Origin: Deuterostichococcus epilithicus
Taxonomy: Eukaryota; Chlorophyta; Trebouxiophyceae; Prasiolales; Stichococcaceae
Assembly: GCA_033439295.1 (NCBI GenBank)
Contig: JAVTLE010000008.1
Coordinates: 1,922,001-1,986,000 of the forward strand
Length of the DNA: 64,000 bases
Direction: 5' to 3'
The position numbers and the translations under genes were made by a program. Position 1 is the first letter of the stretch. Each line of letters begins with the position of its first letter. Positions 1 through 11,462 of the stretch are shown piece by piece. The notes below the pieces were generated by a model, which was not told the origin of the DNA, searched no databases, and was given only the letters and a program-made list of their open reading frames with translations.

Positions 1-289
1 CTTGCTTCAGGTGTGTTTCGTACCGTGTTGTCATGTGCGCCGCTGAAGCTGGCTTACAGGTGCGGCAGGCTTAACTGCATACATTCACTCTGTAGGGGTG
101 CAAAGGTCGACCGGAAAGCGGGGCGCCCCTGATCCGGATCATCCCTGGTGAGTCCTCAACTGCTTGAAGGTGGCAAAGGTGCATGCTGGCAGCATGCCAC
201 TGGAAATGGCGCGTTGGTGACGTTGGCGGCAGTTGCCATTGAGGTTGTGCCACTCGACATCTCTGAACATGGAATGCATGGCGAGAACC

Positions 290-2988
290 ACCGTTTCAAA
301 CGAACTGCTCGCTCATCTCATGTCGTGGACATTGTCGTCAGGGCGGAGACCATCAGCTGGCATCCCAGGTGAATGCAACATGTGTGCCGTGCTGTGGCAT
401 TGGGCTGCACTGTTCATCATGTCAGTGTCCATGATATATAGCTCGAGCAAAACAGGATCCCTTGCACCTGGACGTGCGCAGGGCACAGGTCTTTCACAAC
501 TTTATGACGCCTGAGGAGTGCGATCACATTGTCAAGGTCGCTCGGCCCATGGTACGCTGCCATGGCTGCACGTGTTGACTCTGAGCGCCGCGAGCAGGAA
601 CCTGGGTCCTGAGCTACCTGAGCGACACGAAGCAATCGAGCTGTTGTGTCTTTAATTCGACAGATGCGGCAGTCGACGGTGGTGGGAGCCGGAGGCAAGA
701 GCGTCACAGACACAATCCGCACCAGCAGGGGCACCTTCCTCGGGTGAGGAATCCTGCCTCTTGGCTGGCGAACTTGCAGGTCACGCTGCACGCACGACCG
801 AAATCTGCACAGCTGTAGCTGGTTGGTTGCCATATTAATCGGAGACTGCCATCGGGAGCGGCAGGCGCATTGCTGGTATTGCATTCGAAGTGTGTGGCTC
901 GCGCAACCGTCCTCATGGCAGGATGCAGCAACCCGTCTCCCCTGTGCTGCCTCCCAGGCGATATAAGGACGAGGTCATCGGCCGGGTGGAGGAGCGCCTG
1001 GCACTGTGGACGCACCACAACGTCAGCCACCAGGAGGATATGCAGATCCTGCGATATGCTGACCTCCAGAAGTACGGTGCGTGACTGTGTACGATATCGT
1101 GCTGTCTGCTGGCTGATCATCCGAAAGCCCTGTTCCACCTGCTGCCAGGCGGGCTGCTGAGCTACCATCCTGGCAATCAAGGGCGATGTTTCAAGTGAAG
1201 CTGCAGCGCCCTGCCCCAGGACATGCCGCGGCTGCAGCCCTTGACAGGCGGCGTGTAGCAGCAGGGCGCCTTGTGACGTATCTTGTCAGCGGCTCTGCCT
1301 TTCAGTCAACAACGAAAAGAAGCGATTCACATCAAGTTTGCAGGCGTGCACATGGAAGTTTCTGGTGGATGGCCCGCCGCGGCCGGCGACAGCGCTGCTG
1401 CAACACAGTGGCCCCCAGCGAACCCCTTTGCACCCTCTGACATTGACAGCCAACCCCGCAGGCGCGCACATGGATGTGCTGGTGGAGGACACCCCCCGCC
1501 TGGCGATGATGCTGAAAAGTTGTTTTTTTTGCACCGTTTGACATCAGCAGCCAACCCCGCAGGCGCGCACATGGATGTGCTGGTGGAGGACACGCCCCGC
1601 CTGGCGACGGTGCTGCTGTATCTGTCGGACGTGGGGGAGGGCGGCGAGACCGCCTTCCCCAGCAACAGCGTGTGGGCGGACCCGCGCCAGGCCAAGCGCT
1701 TCGGTCCCTTCTCCGAGTGCGCGCAAGGCCATGTGGCCGTCAAGCCCAAGAAGGGTGCGTGCGGTCTGCCCGGCAGCTCTGGGAACACTCGCTCAAGTCC
1801 CTGGCTGACATGGGCAGGCTGTGCTGTGGACTGAAGCCATTAGAAGCGTGCTTCACACACGGCGCGGGGCTGGCCGCAAACATGCTCGTGCCTTCCTGGT
1901 GTCTGCCCCTTGCTGGTCGGGCCTGCGCTTGATTGAAAGGGGTGCTTGGCAGAAGGTGGCGTCGCGCAGCAGCCTGCTGCCATGCACTGGACTGTTCATT
2001 GCCATGGACGGCGGCATGCCGCCCTGTCCATCACCCGTCTTTTTGTCCTCTGCTGGAACACTTCCTGCTTCGCATCGCCGCAGGCATGGCGCTTATCTTC
2101 TACGACATCCATCCGGACGGCAAGACTCAAGACCCGCGCAGCATGCACACCGGCTGCCCCGTCATCCGGGGCGTCAAGTGGACGGGCACCGTGTGGATCC
2201 ACACGGCGCCCTTCCGGCCAGAAACTCTGAAGGAGGCAGGTGAGAGAAAAGGACGACGGACATTTGAAACCGGCGTGGCCAATTCTGCAGCGGCCTGCGT
2301 TCGTGGCGTCATGCTGGCTGGCTCGTGCTCCCAGCTGCCCTGCACTCCAGCTGCCCAACAGCATCGGAAATGCCAACATGATCGCCTGAAGCGCAGCTGG
2401 CTTTGGTGTGAGCGCCGTAGTGAGCGTGCCCGTGCATGTACTGACGGCTTCCCTGCGGGTGCTGTGCAACAGCTAACAGCAAGATACAGATGCCAGAGGA
2501 CTGTGACGACTACAACAAGAAGTGCAAGGAGTGGGCTGACATGGGTGCGCAGCCTCACACGTATATGTTGTTACTTCAGTCCATTGCTGGTCCGTGCCGG
2601 ACACCTGGGTCATCGGCATCGACCGCAATGTTCCTGACCGCTTGCAGGGGAGTGCCGCAAAAACCCTGAGTACATGGAGGGATCAGACGGTGCGTGGTGC
2701 TGTAAGTTTGAACCTCGACCATCTGTGTTTTCTTGCAAGAGGTATTTTGCAGAGCCGTTGTAAATGCTCGCCGCAAACGCTATCATCGGGAGGGTGGTGC
2801 GCGGAAGGACGTGCGCCAGGGCTCTCTCTGATCTGAGTCCTGCAATAATTTGCCGTGTGATCGCAGGTGCATTTGGCACATGCCGAAAAAGTTGCAAAAA
2901 GTGTGAGGACTGTGCGAAGGACGATGCTGCATGTCGGGCGCGGAATCGCATCGCGGCGGGCTTTCCTTCGCTCGATGACCTTGCTTGA
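290..2988 (+). CDS. Prolyl 4-hydroxylase catalytic subunit with C-terminal ShKT domain (5' end unresolved)
   Basis: An Fe(II)/2-oxoglutarate dioxygenase that hydroxylates peptidyl proline, in plants and algae usually on secreted or wall glycoproteins in the ER/Golgi. It is split over about nine exons. A first recognisable exon ends in ETISWHPR (to ~369). It is followed by [18 protein letters not shown] (482-550), [20 protein letters not shown] (~664-743), the segment ending [11 protein letters not shown] (957-1075), the core exon 1562-1757 with HMD (iron-binding HxD) and [11 protein letters not shown]-like text, and 2084-2239 with SMHTGCPV (distal iron-binding His) and IRGVKW (2-oxoglutarate Lys). 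The last exons (~2478-2544, ~2649-2690, 2868-2988) give a cysteine-rich ShKT module ([11 protein letters not shown]). All catalytic residues are present. The N-terminal signal/anchor is not identified, and the true start may lie upstream. The intron before the core exon carries two decayed copies of that exon's edge. Confidence 0.87.
1341..1616 (+). repeat. Triplicated intron/exon boundary in the prolyl hydroxylase gene
   Basis: Three tandem copies of a segment made of intron 3' end, CAG acceptor and the start of the HMD-encoding exon. The acceptors begin near 1341, 1459 and 1560. The last is the functional one, because its frame continues into the full exon. Copies two and three are 101 bp apart and nearly identical, and the match extends upstream into the intron (GCACC...GACAT...CAGCCAACCCCGCAG). 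The first copy, 118 bp earlier, is more diverged but still recognisable. All three keep an AG acceptor. Use of the second copy's acceptor would run into a stop. Confidence 0.9.
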
Positions 2989-3266
2989 AAGATTTTTCGC
3001 TAATGGAGGACATGGCTTGCAACATCTCGTCAATGTGTGTTGAGAGAATTTTTGTTAGAGAAACGGTGTTCAGAAGGGTCAGTTTGCACACGCTCTGGGG
3101 TTTTGGTTTAGTTTACATTTGACAAACATGTGCTGAGTGACGGGCGGCAACCTTAAGCAAGCGCCATACTACCTATATGTATATGCATAACTGGCAGAAA
3201 CAATGGAGATGCCCGCCTGCCCAGCCGCATCATGCAGCCGCAAGCAGCATCGTCCGTCTCGGTGAA
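2989..3266. other. Convergent intergenic gap (prolyl hydroxylase / aminopeptidase 3' ends)
   Basis: Short AT-richer stretch between two converging stop codons. It should hold both 3' UTRs. The only element recognised is a minus-strand TGTAA. Confidence 0.6.
3113..3117 (-). terminator. Candidate TGTAA poly(A) signal of the aminopeptidase gene
   Basis: TGTAA on the minus strand, about 150 nt past the aminopeptidase stop. TGTAA is the usual green-algal polyadenylation signal. A pentamer match alone is weak evidence. Confidence 0.4.
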
Positions 3267-6200
3267 TCACTGCTTCTTGGGCGATGGCGGCGGGATGGAT
3301 TTGAACCCAAAGACTGCGACGGTCCAAGCCTGCCCCAGCCCGAGCACCCAGTGCGTCAGCGTCAGGCTGCCCCAGCCGGTGGCTGCATACGTCTCTGTGT
3401 CGAGCATGGGACCTGCAATTCCAGGATATGCAATCACATTTGTTGTAAGGGAAATCAGGTGCAGGCAACTGGCTAGGGGCAGGACGGCAGGATGGACGGG
3501 CAGGCAACAGCATTCTTGCATGCACTGTCGCATCATATCCAGCCAAGCCTGGAGGACACACACTTGCTATTGCTTCTGGAAAGGCACGGCAGGATCTGAA
3601 CTCCCACCTGCAGCATCCAGGTGGGCCCATTGGACCTTGTCGCCCACAAACTCGTTCAGGAAGAGCGCGGCTGTGATTGCGCCGCCGCCCTTTCCCGCTG
3701 CAGGGCATGGCATGCACATGGAGGCTCATGTCGAAAGAACCAATGGCAGAACCAGCAGTTGGCATAATAAAGCTGTGGTGCAACACACACTGCACCATGC
3801 GCATGAAATGGCGGACAAAGCTGCCCAGGAAGAAACCTGCTCCAGGATAGTTTCGAAGGTCCGCTATTGACGACTTCACGTGCTTGACGAAGTAGCTGTG
3901 CTCGAGGGGCATCTGCCAGATCCGCTCGCCTGCACAAGACGCGACCGGCGTGCGAGATGAGTGCGCCGGCAGGTGCCACACTGCCGGGGAGGCTTTCACA
4001 ATTAGGACGGCTCCACAGCCTGGCGCCCTGGCATGTCCTGACCAGAGGCTTGCCGGCTGCTCCTCCTAACAGGCAAGCTGACTTGTCATATCATGACTCA
4101 AAGCTTCGGGAGAGTGTGCGGCAGCGGGTTCCAGTGCACCTGCTGAATGCGAGGCAGATCGGAGTGCCCCCGCTAGCTGTGCGCTGTCGGTGAACAGGTT
4201 GCCGATCGCGGAACCCAAGGCGATGTATCCCGCGCCAGTGACTGCAGACACCACATCGATTGATGAATTGCAGGTGCATCGGTTGACGGTTGTTGGGCAG
4301 CCTCAAGCAGAGAAGTGCCAGAGCAGCTGACCAAAGCTGGTGGCTGTAGGATCACGCAGACACGAAAGGAAATGACTGGGACTGACCCACGGCTGGTTGC
4401 CCAGCTGAAGTATGTGGCAGCATTTGGGCAGACAGGCACCCAGCTGCTGTGCACTGGCGACGGCAAAGGCGGCGGCCGTGCCCGCACGGCAGCCAGCTGC
4501 GCCAAAGTGTGAAGTGAAGAGGGCGCACGTGTGGCGATGTCGACAATGGCCTCCACGCCCAGCTGCTCGGCAAACACAAGCGCGTCTGCGAGGCACAGCC
4601 GCCCCTCCGCATCCGTGTCCACGATTTCCACCGTCTTGCCGTTTGAGGCTGAGGAGAGAACGGAGAACCTGATTGGTAGCTTGAACAGTGTCTGCGTCTG
4701 GGGCACTTTCAGGTCCTCATGTGGGTGATGGCATTGATTGAAAAGCAGGCCGGCGACATGAGCAATGGAACAAGAGCACGCACCGCTGACGATGTCTGAG
4801 GGCCTGGTGCCGTTGCCGTCGATCGCGTTCTCAGCCGCCGGCAGAATGAAGTGCACCTGAGCGCGCGTGCAACACGCATCTCTGGTGTCATGCCACAGCC
4901 ACGGCCACAGCCGAAGGCCAGCTCCAGGGCCCCTGATGAGGCAGAAGAGCCTTGGGAACCCCGGGGCCAAAAGAACACAGAAACTGAACAGGCAGCTCTG
5001 AACATGCACACCTCCAGACCCTCCGGCTGGATCTGCGAAATCGACTCGGCCGCGCCCAGCACCGCGGCGCCGCCCGCCATGTCGCCCTTCATGAGCTCGA
5101 TCCCGCAGTCCACCTGTGACAGCATAGCTATGTCTTCAACCTAAGACTTTGGACACTTGACACCACGATCACCTCATTCACCAGGGCTGAATGCAGGCAG
5201 ACGCTTCTGTGCAAAGCCTCAGCACAACAGAGTATCAGCTTTCGGTGCACCGGGGACGCGCCTTGAGGTTGTAGCCGCCGGTGTCGAAGCAGACAGTCTT
5301 GCCGACGAGGGCCACCTTGCGCGTCACTTGGTGCGACACTGCAAAGCACGTTGGTTCTGGTCACAGCACCGTGCAAGACCCCATAGTCTGAGACCACACT
5401 CAGCAGGGTGGTCACCTGCTCGATGGGCACCCTTTCTGAACCCAAATCGGTGACAAAGCATATTGGGAGTCGTCGCGAGGCTGAAACAGCATGCCTTTGG
5501 GCTTGTAGGTCAGGTGGATGAAGTGCGGCAGGTTGGCGGACGCTTTTGCAACTGCCAGGTACAGGCCCATGCCACGCGCCGCGCACTGCTCCGCATCAAG
5601 CACCTGCAATCCTGGGCAGGGGTGCCTCAGCTTGGGCGCCGTTCACTGCTCCGTTCCAGCACCCACGGCGCTGCCACACGGCCACTCCATATCTCATGCA
5701 GGCTGCGGACGCTTGGGACAGTTTCAACATCAAATCGAGGTGTTTGCCTTGAGAGTCGTACAGCGTCTTCCAAGACACGAGACCGTGCGGTGCGGACCGT
5801 AAAATGTCTAGAGGGTCTCACCTCCAGCTGCATGACGTCAGGCGCCGCCGCTGCAATGGACTGTGCCGCCTCCGCCATGTACGCCGGCGTGCACACATTG
5901 GCCGGCGTCTCGGAAAGGTACCTGGCGGTGGTCCAGCACCAGTGTTGGGTTCTGGCATTACACAGCAATCGATGCAAGAGTGCGGTCATGTGCATGCAAC
6001 AGCATGCCACGTACCTGACTTAGCGGTCGGACACGGCAGTCCTCAGTCAGGCCTGTTGTTGCGACAAAGACCAGGCAAGGAAGTAGCAGGACATGTTTAA
6101 ACACCTGGCCAGGGTGACGCCCCTGGCCAGCCTGACCGCCTGCTGCGCTGCCGCCTCCAGGCTGGGGTTGGCGCCGAGGGAGAAGATCACCGCACGCTCC

Positions 6201-7367
6201 AGCAGCGGCGGTGGCGCCTCCGAACTGAAGCGCGTCGGCTTGTAGCCGCCCAGCAGCAGCCCTAGAGCTATATCGCCACCCTGCAGGCATTTGCTCGCAT
6301 TGTGTACTGCCGCATTTGTACCTGCTCGGCTGTGAGACAGGGCATGCACTCGGTTGCCTGAATGTCAGGTGCAGCATTCGCCAGTTGCGCCACACTTCTC
6401 TGCCAGGGCCAGGTGCACCCTCGCAGTGCGGGGTGCGCACTCGTGCACTCATGACAGAGCGCCGTTGCCGACTGATGGTGCCGCCCTCGAATGCAATACA
6501 TCTGACATGACCGCCAGACCAGACTGACCCGCTTTTCGACATCGTGAATATGCTCATGGCGCCGCGGCACCGCCTCGCTGACCATCACGTCCGCCTGCGA
6601 CAGCAGCATCACGCCCACGGAGCGTGCCCTGTGCGCCTTGGCCAGCTTGGCTGCCTGCTCGCCGAGCTGCCGGTAGGGTGACGGCCCCCAAGGCGGCCCT
6701 GCCTCTGTCGGGCCGAGGCCCACAACGCCAACGAGCCGCGTCGGGCCGCCGCCGCGGCGAGTGACCTGAGATGTGCCCTGCAGGAGAGGGGCTTGGTCTC
6801 AGAGGTCGAGCGTAGCATGTCCCTACGAGTTTTGTGACAGCAGGTACCGTATACGTCGTCCCTCTCATGCACATCTGCACCAGCGGTATCGTCGGTGGCA
6901 GCTGCTGAGCAGTCGCCGTCCCACTTCCGTCACTTGCCCAGCAACATACAATGAAGTATCCAGTGAGCAATTGGCCTTGCATATCTCCAGCTTCTCACCA
7001 AGGCGCCGTTGAAACTCTCGAGCTCGACAAACTCCTGTAGGATGCCGCCGAGCGCATTGTTCAGCGCACCCAAGACCTCCTGCTCGCTGCCTACACATTG
7101 AGCGGGAGGTAGATACCTGATGGCAATATACATCAAGAGACGGTCTGCAAGACCGTGCATGCATAAGCCACAGCATTGTACATGCTGGCGCGCACCTGCG
7201 ACCGCCTCGGTGTGCAAGCCGATGACCAGAAGATCCCCGCTCCAGTCCAGGGCCTCGCCATCCTCAAACGTCACCTCCGTCCAGTGATTTGGTCGAAGCG
7301 GGATCTGATTGAACGACGCCACATTTGATATCAGGAACAGTCGTGCGAATTCACATCCTGCAGGCAC
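3267..7367 (-). CDS. M17 family leucyl aminopeptidase
   Basis: Cytosolic or plastid di-zinc aminopeptidase that releases N-terminal residues from peptides; the family forms hexamers. The gene has about a dozen or more exons. In protein order they include a poorly conserved N-domain (LDWSGDLLVIGLHTEAV near 7200-7260), YLSETPANVCTPAYMAEAA (~5850-5920), LVGKTVCFDTGGYNLK (5258-5320), IELMKGDMAGGAAVLGAAE (5012-5119), NAIDGNGTRPSDIVSGA (~4785-4850), the signature DTDAEGRLCLADALVF (~4530-4645), a segment resembling IWQMPLEHSYF (3838-3935), GGGAITAALFLNEFVG (3619-3694) and a final exon ending at 3267. The metal and catalytic residues (Lys and Asp of GKTVCFD, Asp of KGDMAGG, Asp/Glu/Arg of DAEGR) are all present. 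The upstream ATG is not resolved: the first exon's open frame reaches only a GTG near 7367, and an ATG near 7410 does not splice in phase. The protein ends in a short proline/lysine tail not typical of the family. Confidence 0.9.
5574..5664 (-). repeat. Duplicated exon 5' edge in the aminopeptidase gene
   Basis: Two copies of about 30 bp, offset 60 bp (5574-5604 and 5634-5664). Read on the minus strand, the lower copy is the start of the exon encoding LDAEQCAARGMG, directly after its CAG acceptor. The higher copy lies in the preceding intron and differs by several substitutions. Both contain CTGCTCCG flanked by similar sequence. Confidence 0.65.
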
Positions 7368-7721
7368 GGATCACACCTCCCGGCTCACCTCTTTGTTGAG
7401 CAATGACATGATGGTGACTGGCGATTCTGCCTGTCAATTGTCGCCTCGGGGCTTGTGAAGGTGTCTGGCAAAGGCCAACCTGGCACAAGACAACGATTGC
7501 CACGTGTGATGCAGATCACACGTGCCACAAGCACGTTGCTTGCAGGTGCAGCAGCTCGTTTATTTGCCTAGACAGCATAAAGTGCTTGTGAGATACGCGC
7601 TGACTTGAACCACAAGAGCAACTGAGCTCGAGCCATCCACTGGTACGCATTGCCAATGCAGACTGAACAACCTATGGATCCCATTGCAATTACCCAGTCA
7701 CCCCGATAGCAGAAAATCTCG
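7368..7721. promoter_or_regulatory. Divergent promoter region, aminopeptidase / cystinosin
   Basis: About 350 bp between the 5' ends of two divergent genes. It holds an imperfect palindromic pair CACGTGTGATGCAGATCACACGTG near 7500-7524 and little else recognisable. The first aminopeptidase exon may start within this stretch. Confidence 0.45.
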
Positions 7722-9456
7722 TTGATGAGCTTTGAGATCATGAGGGAAGCGGAAGATCTGGTATTTGGCGGCATCGGCGGTCAGCGGCTGTACATTGCAA
7801 CCATGGTGGCTGTCGTCTTGGCGGCGGGAGTCGGTCTAGGCGTCGGTCTGCCAAATCAAACCCAGATACCTGAGCCCTGGGCTCGCATCAGCGCGATCGT
7901 CGGCTGGACGTACTTCGCCACATGGTCCATCAGCTTCTATCCCCAGCTCTTGGTCAACTACCAGCGAAAAAGGTGCGCCAGCACCTTGCATGCCGCGGCA
8001 GCTGCATGCCCCTTCACTTGCAACCATTTGAACTGTATGAGCGTGAGGGAACTTGAGCGTCTTCGGGACCGATCCGCACAGCTGACTGACGCCAGTGAAT
8101 ACTCTCTGCAGCGTGGTCGGGCTGTCGTTCGACTTCGTGGTGCTGAACTTCCTTGGTTTCGTCTCCTACGGCACGTTTTTTCACCTTGACTTGGTCGTTC
8201 TTATGTGCTAGTGGTCTTCATAGCAACTGCTGCCTGCTTTGAGGCTACAATATGATTTCAAGGCAAAGTTCCCAAATTCAGTTGTGCCATGCAGCCATAT
8301 ACTCGTGCACGCTGTACACGGACCGGGAGGTGCAGTTGGAATACCGCAGGCGGCATGGGGGCCAGGGCAATGGCGTCAGGTGTTGCGTGCACAGACACAG
8401 CATAGCTCTGTGCAAGCATGTGTCCGGCTGTGTCGCTAGCCTTCGCGGCTGCAAGCATTGCTTGCTGGACAGACGCCTGCGGCCGCCTGCAGCAGCACGC
8501 ATCCTGCTGCGCAGGTTGAACGACGTCATATTCGCGCTGCACGCATGCGCTGCAACGGCTGTGGTCATGCTGCAAATCCTCATCTACGAGCGCGGCAACC
8601 AAAAGCTATCGAAGACGTGCCTGGCAAGTACGGCGGCCATCGTCGCGGGCTGTGGCGGCGTCCTGCTCGCCGCTCAGAGCAATGCCTTCCCAGACATCCA
8701 GGAGCTGGATCTCATGTATGTAGTCGGCTTCATCAAGGTGTGTCATCTGCAAGCTGACTGTAGCAGGGCTGACTGCAACCTGCGATGCCCCCCAGACCCC
8801 ATTGACATCCGGCTATGCTTGCTGCAGGTCGGCATCACATTCGCCAAGTACTTGCCGCAGGTCTTGCTGAATTTCCGGCGGAAGTCGACTGATGGCTTTG
8901 CCATCGGGCCCATCCTGTGTGACATCACAGGCGAGCAGCTGTACTGTGCTTGGAGCGCATGGCTGTGGTCTCGTATGTCAGGGGCGGGAGCATTTTATGC
9001 TGCTGCAGTGGCTCCGCTTCAAGTCATACGCAGCTCTGCTTCCTTTGCAGGCAGCGTCCTGTCGATCGGGCAGCAAGCCCTAGACAGCGTTGCGCTGGGG
9101 GACTGGAGCGTGATGTTTGGTAACATCATCAAGCTCGGCATAGGCCTCGTCGGCATCGTGTACGACCTGATTCTGATGGTGCGAGCAGTTGAAATTTCCA
9201 CAGGGCAATTCTGCATTGCGTCATTTGCAGCATACTTCTCCACCCACACGCTGGCATTTGGTGTCTTGATCATCCGGGATGCCGCCAAGCGTCAAGCGTT
9301 GGCCTCGCCGAATTCGTGCAGTTCCAGCACTACGTGCTCTACCCAGGGCACTCCGATGCAGCAGCATTGCCGCAGCTTCGACCGGGTGCAAAGGAGCCGC
9401 TGCCACAGGAGGAGGCTGAGTTGCGCACAGCGCTTGTCGCTGACGGTCATCACTGA
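7722..9456 (+). CDS. Cystinosin-like lysosomal/vacuolar cystine transporter (PQ-loop protein)
   Basis: A seven-helix PQ-loop transporter. Animal cystinosin exports cystine from lysosomes with protons. The ATG at 7722 opens MSFEIMREAEDLVFGG, followed by a hydrophobic helix. The first PQ loop is SISFYPQLLVNYQRK (~7925-7970), continued after an intron by VVGLSFDFVVLNFLGF (~8105-8160). The next exons give IYSCTLYTDREVQ and a helix near 8530-8720. The second PQ loop is KYLPQVLLNFRRKSTDG (~8845-8895). The penultimate exon holds GDWSVMFGNIIKLG and IVYDLILM, and splices at 9178 to FQHYVLYPG (from ~9320), matching the conserved cystinosin end. The C-terminal extension is acidic and ends in GHH. The animal lysosomal GYDQL-type signal is not seen, so vacuolar sorting would use something else. 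Confidence 0.9.
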
Positions 9457-9741
9457 TGTGAATTTAAGTTTCTCGTGTGTTCATTCCTTTGGTTGATGAT
9501 TGTACCATATTTGCTTGTCATTGGATGAAAGCTCAGTCGGCCAGCGAGCAGAGATCGAAGCGCGCCTGCATGCACAGATGCATGTGTGCGGTCTTTGATG
9601 GTCGGTAGCAGGCTGCAACGGGCGCACAGCTGAAGCTCGTGTTGATGGTATGATGCACACGACGTTGACAGCACAGTGACGAGTTGAAAGAAACAGTTTC
9701 CGTAGCTGTGGCGCGCCTTCAGATCTGTTTACGAGATCCAC
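9457..9741. other. Intergenic spacer, cystinosin / RlmH
   Basis: Spacer between two genes on the same strand. It should contain the cystinosin 3' UTR and the RlmH promoter. No gene or clear motif was seen. Confidence 0.5.
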
Positions 9742-11171
9742 ATGCACAAGGCTGCTAGCCCTCGCGCAATGCTTGCGAGAAGCGTACTTGCACCATCGAC
9801 ACACACACCTGCGCCCCACGACGTTGGCGACTGCGCGCATCAGCCACGCTTAATGCGTGGTCATTGTCTAGCGTTCAGCAAACGGTTTGGGCAGACGTCT
9901 GCAGTATGCAGCAGTCTTCCGCCTTCCAGCAAGCTATTTTCCTATCCTACAAGACTTAGCGTGTCTCGATATAGAACCGCACCTGCTGCAAAGGCTCACA
10001 CCAGCCGGATTGACGTCGCGGCGGGTCGGCAAAAGGACGTCAAGCAGCTGGCTCGAGCGTTCAGGAGCGTCCCGATCTGCGTGGTGACCGTGAGCAAAAA
10101 CAGCAGCAGGGCAGCGGAGGACCTCGCCGGTAAGTGGGCGTTGGAACTGCGCAAGCGTGGCGGTGGCCGCGCTTGTAGCCTCATTTGCAACGAGAGGCAA
10201 AATATGTGACACTGTGTCGCAGACGAGTATGTGGAGAAGATCCGTCGATACGCAACCTTCACGGCATATCAGCTGCGCACCAATCCCAAGAAGGCCGCCT
10301 CGCCCGATGTGGCCATCGAAGCGGAAGGCGCAAAGGTTCTGCATTCATTGCAGCCGCAGGCGAGACTGTGCACGGCCAGTGACCTGCAAGCAGAGCCTGG
10401 CACCCTCCTGCCGCGGCGCGTTCAGTCGAGCGGCATGTGGCGACTGTGCAATATCGCGTCACAGGTGCTACTGAGAGGGGATACGCTCATCGAGCGGCAG
10501 TTGACGGGCTGACGTCTGATCCGATTTGCTCTTGACGTGTGCAGGACCGAGTTGTCGCTCTGGACGAGAGGGGCCGCAGCGTCACTTCGGAGGACATTGC
10601 CAAACTGATTGCCGCGGTGTGTGCCGTCAATTTGCCTTGAGTATTGCGAATTGCAGCACTTTGGGCACGACGAAAGCAGCGCCGCTGCCGCGCTATTGGG
10701 ATGCACGTAAGTGCTGAACTCGAGCATATTTTGCAGGCGGGTGATGCCAGTGCTGCCCGGCTCGTGTTTTGCATCGGCGGACCGTTCGGCCATGCTCAAC
10801 CGGTCATTAATCGTGCTGACGATGTCATCAGGCTGTCGTCGTGTGTGCTGAACCATCAGGTGAGATGCGGGAGGTTGATCCGAACTGGAGCACAGCGTAG
10901 TGGCTATAGCATGCCGCATTCAGCAGATGTCCCTGACCACGAATGCAAGGAAACGAGTGTCCAGGTTTCATCACAATGAGCGCCGACATGCAGGTCGCAA
11001 ACATCGTGCTGCTGGAGCAGCTGTATCGAGGGTATGCACTGCAGTTTCATATGATGAGCAGTGCTATCGCAACTTTCCTCAAGCAGTAGCGAGGGTGTGT
11101 AATGTGGGTTCATGAAACTAAAATTGACCTGCAGGTACACAATCCTGCGCGGTGAGAAGTACCACCATTGA
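9742..11171 (+). CDS. RlmH-type 23S rRNA (pseudouridine) methyltransferase, organelle-targeted
   Basis: SPOUT-class methyltransferase. The bacterial enzyme methylates N3 of pseudouridine 1915 in 23S rRNA helix 69, so an organellar ribosome is the likely substrate. The first exon (9742-10130) carries an N-terminal extension rich in Ala, Ser, Pro and Arg that fits a plastid or mitochondrial transit peptide, then KDVKQLARAFR. The following exons encode DEYVEKIRRYATFT (from ~10224), DRVVALDERGRSVTSEDIAK (10544-10615), the SAM-binding stretch RLVFCIGGPFGHA (10737-10858) and LLEQLYRGYTILRGEKYHH (stop 11169-11171). The conserved LDERG, IGG-G and terminal YHH-type features are all present. The second start at 9769 would shorten the transit peptide only. 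Confidence 0.88.
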
Positions 11172-11300
11172 AGGCCGCTGGTGCGGTGAGGGAATAGGGG
11201 TTCAAAGGAAAGGCGCGAGAACAAATGAAGCTAGAAGCCGGGCAGCGCTACTATGGAATGTCAGCCTCAGTTCTGTGCCGCGAGCTCTTGAGCAAGCGCT

Positions 11301-11305
11301 TTACA
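11301..11305 (-). terminator. Candidate TGTAA poly(A) signal of the RBR ligase gene
   Basis: Minus-strand TGTAA about 160 nt past the RBR ligase stop, inside the 291-bp convergent gap between RlmH and the ligase gene. That gap holds nothing else recognisable. Confidence 0.4.
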
Positions 11306-11462
11306 GCCGTCCTGCAGCCCAGCCGATGGGTGCAGCCTGCGCACTCGAGCTGTCTGCTGGACTGTGAGAATCAGGCAATACATACTTGTACAAAGGAGAC
11401 CTAGACATGGCACAGACCACGCCACACACGCGCCCCAAACCAAAGCGCAACCATGTCCTACC

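Noticed and set aside
7500-7524. CACGTGTGAT...ATCACACGTG palindrome as a hairpin terminator
   Set aside because: Intrinsic hairpin terminators do not apply to a nuclear genome; it could be a protein-binding site but nothing supports a specific one.
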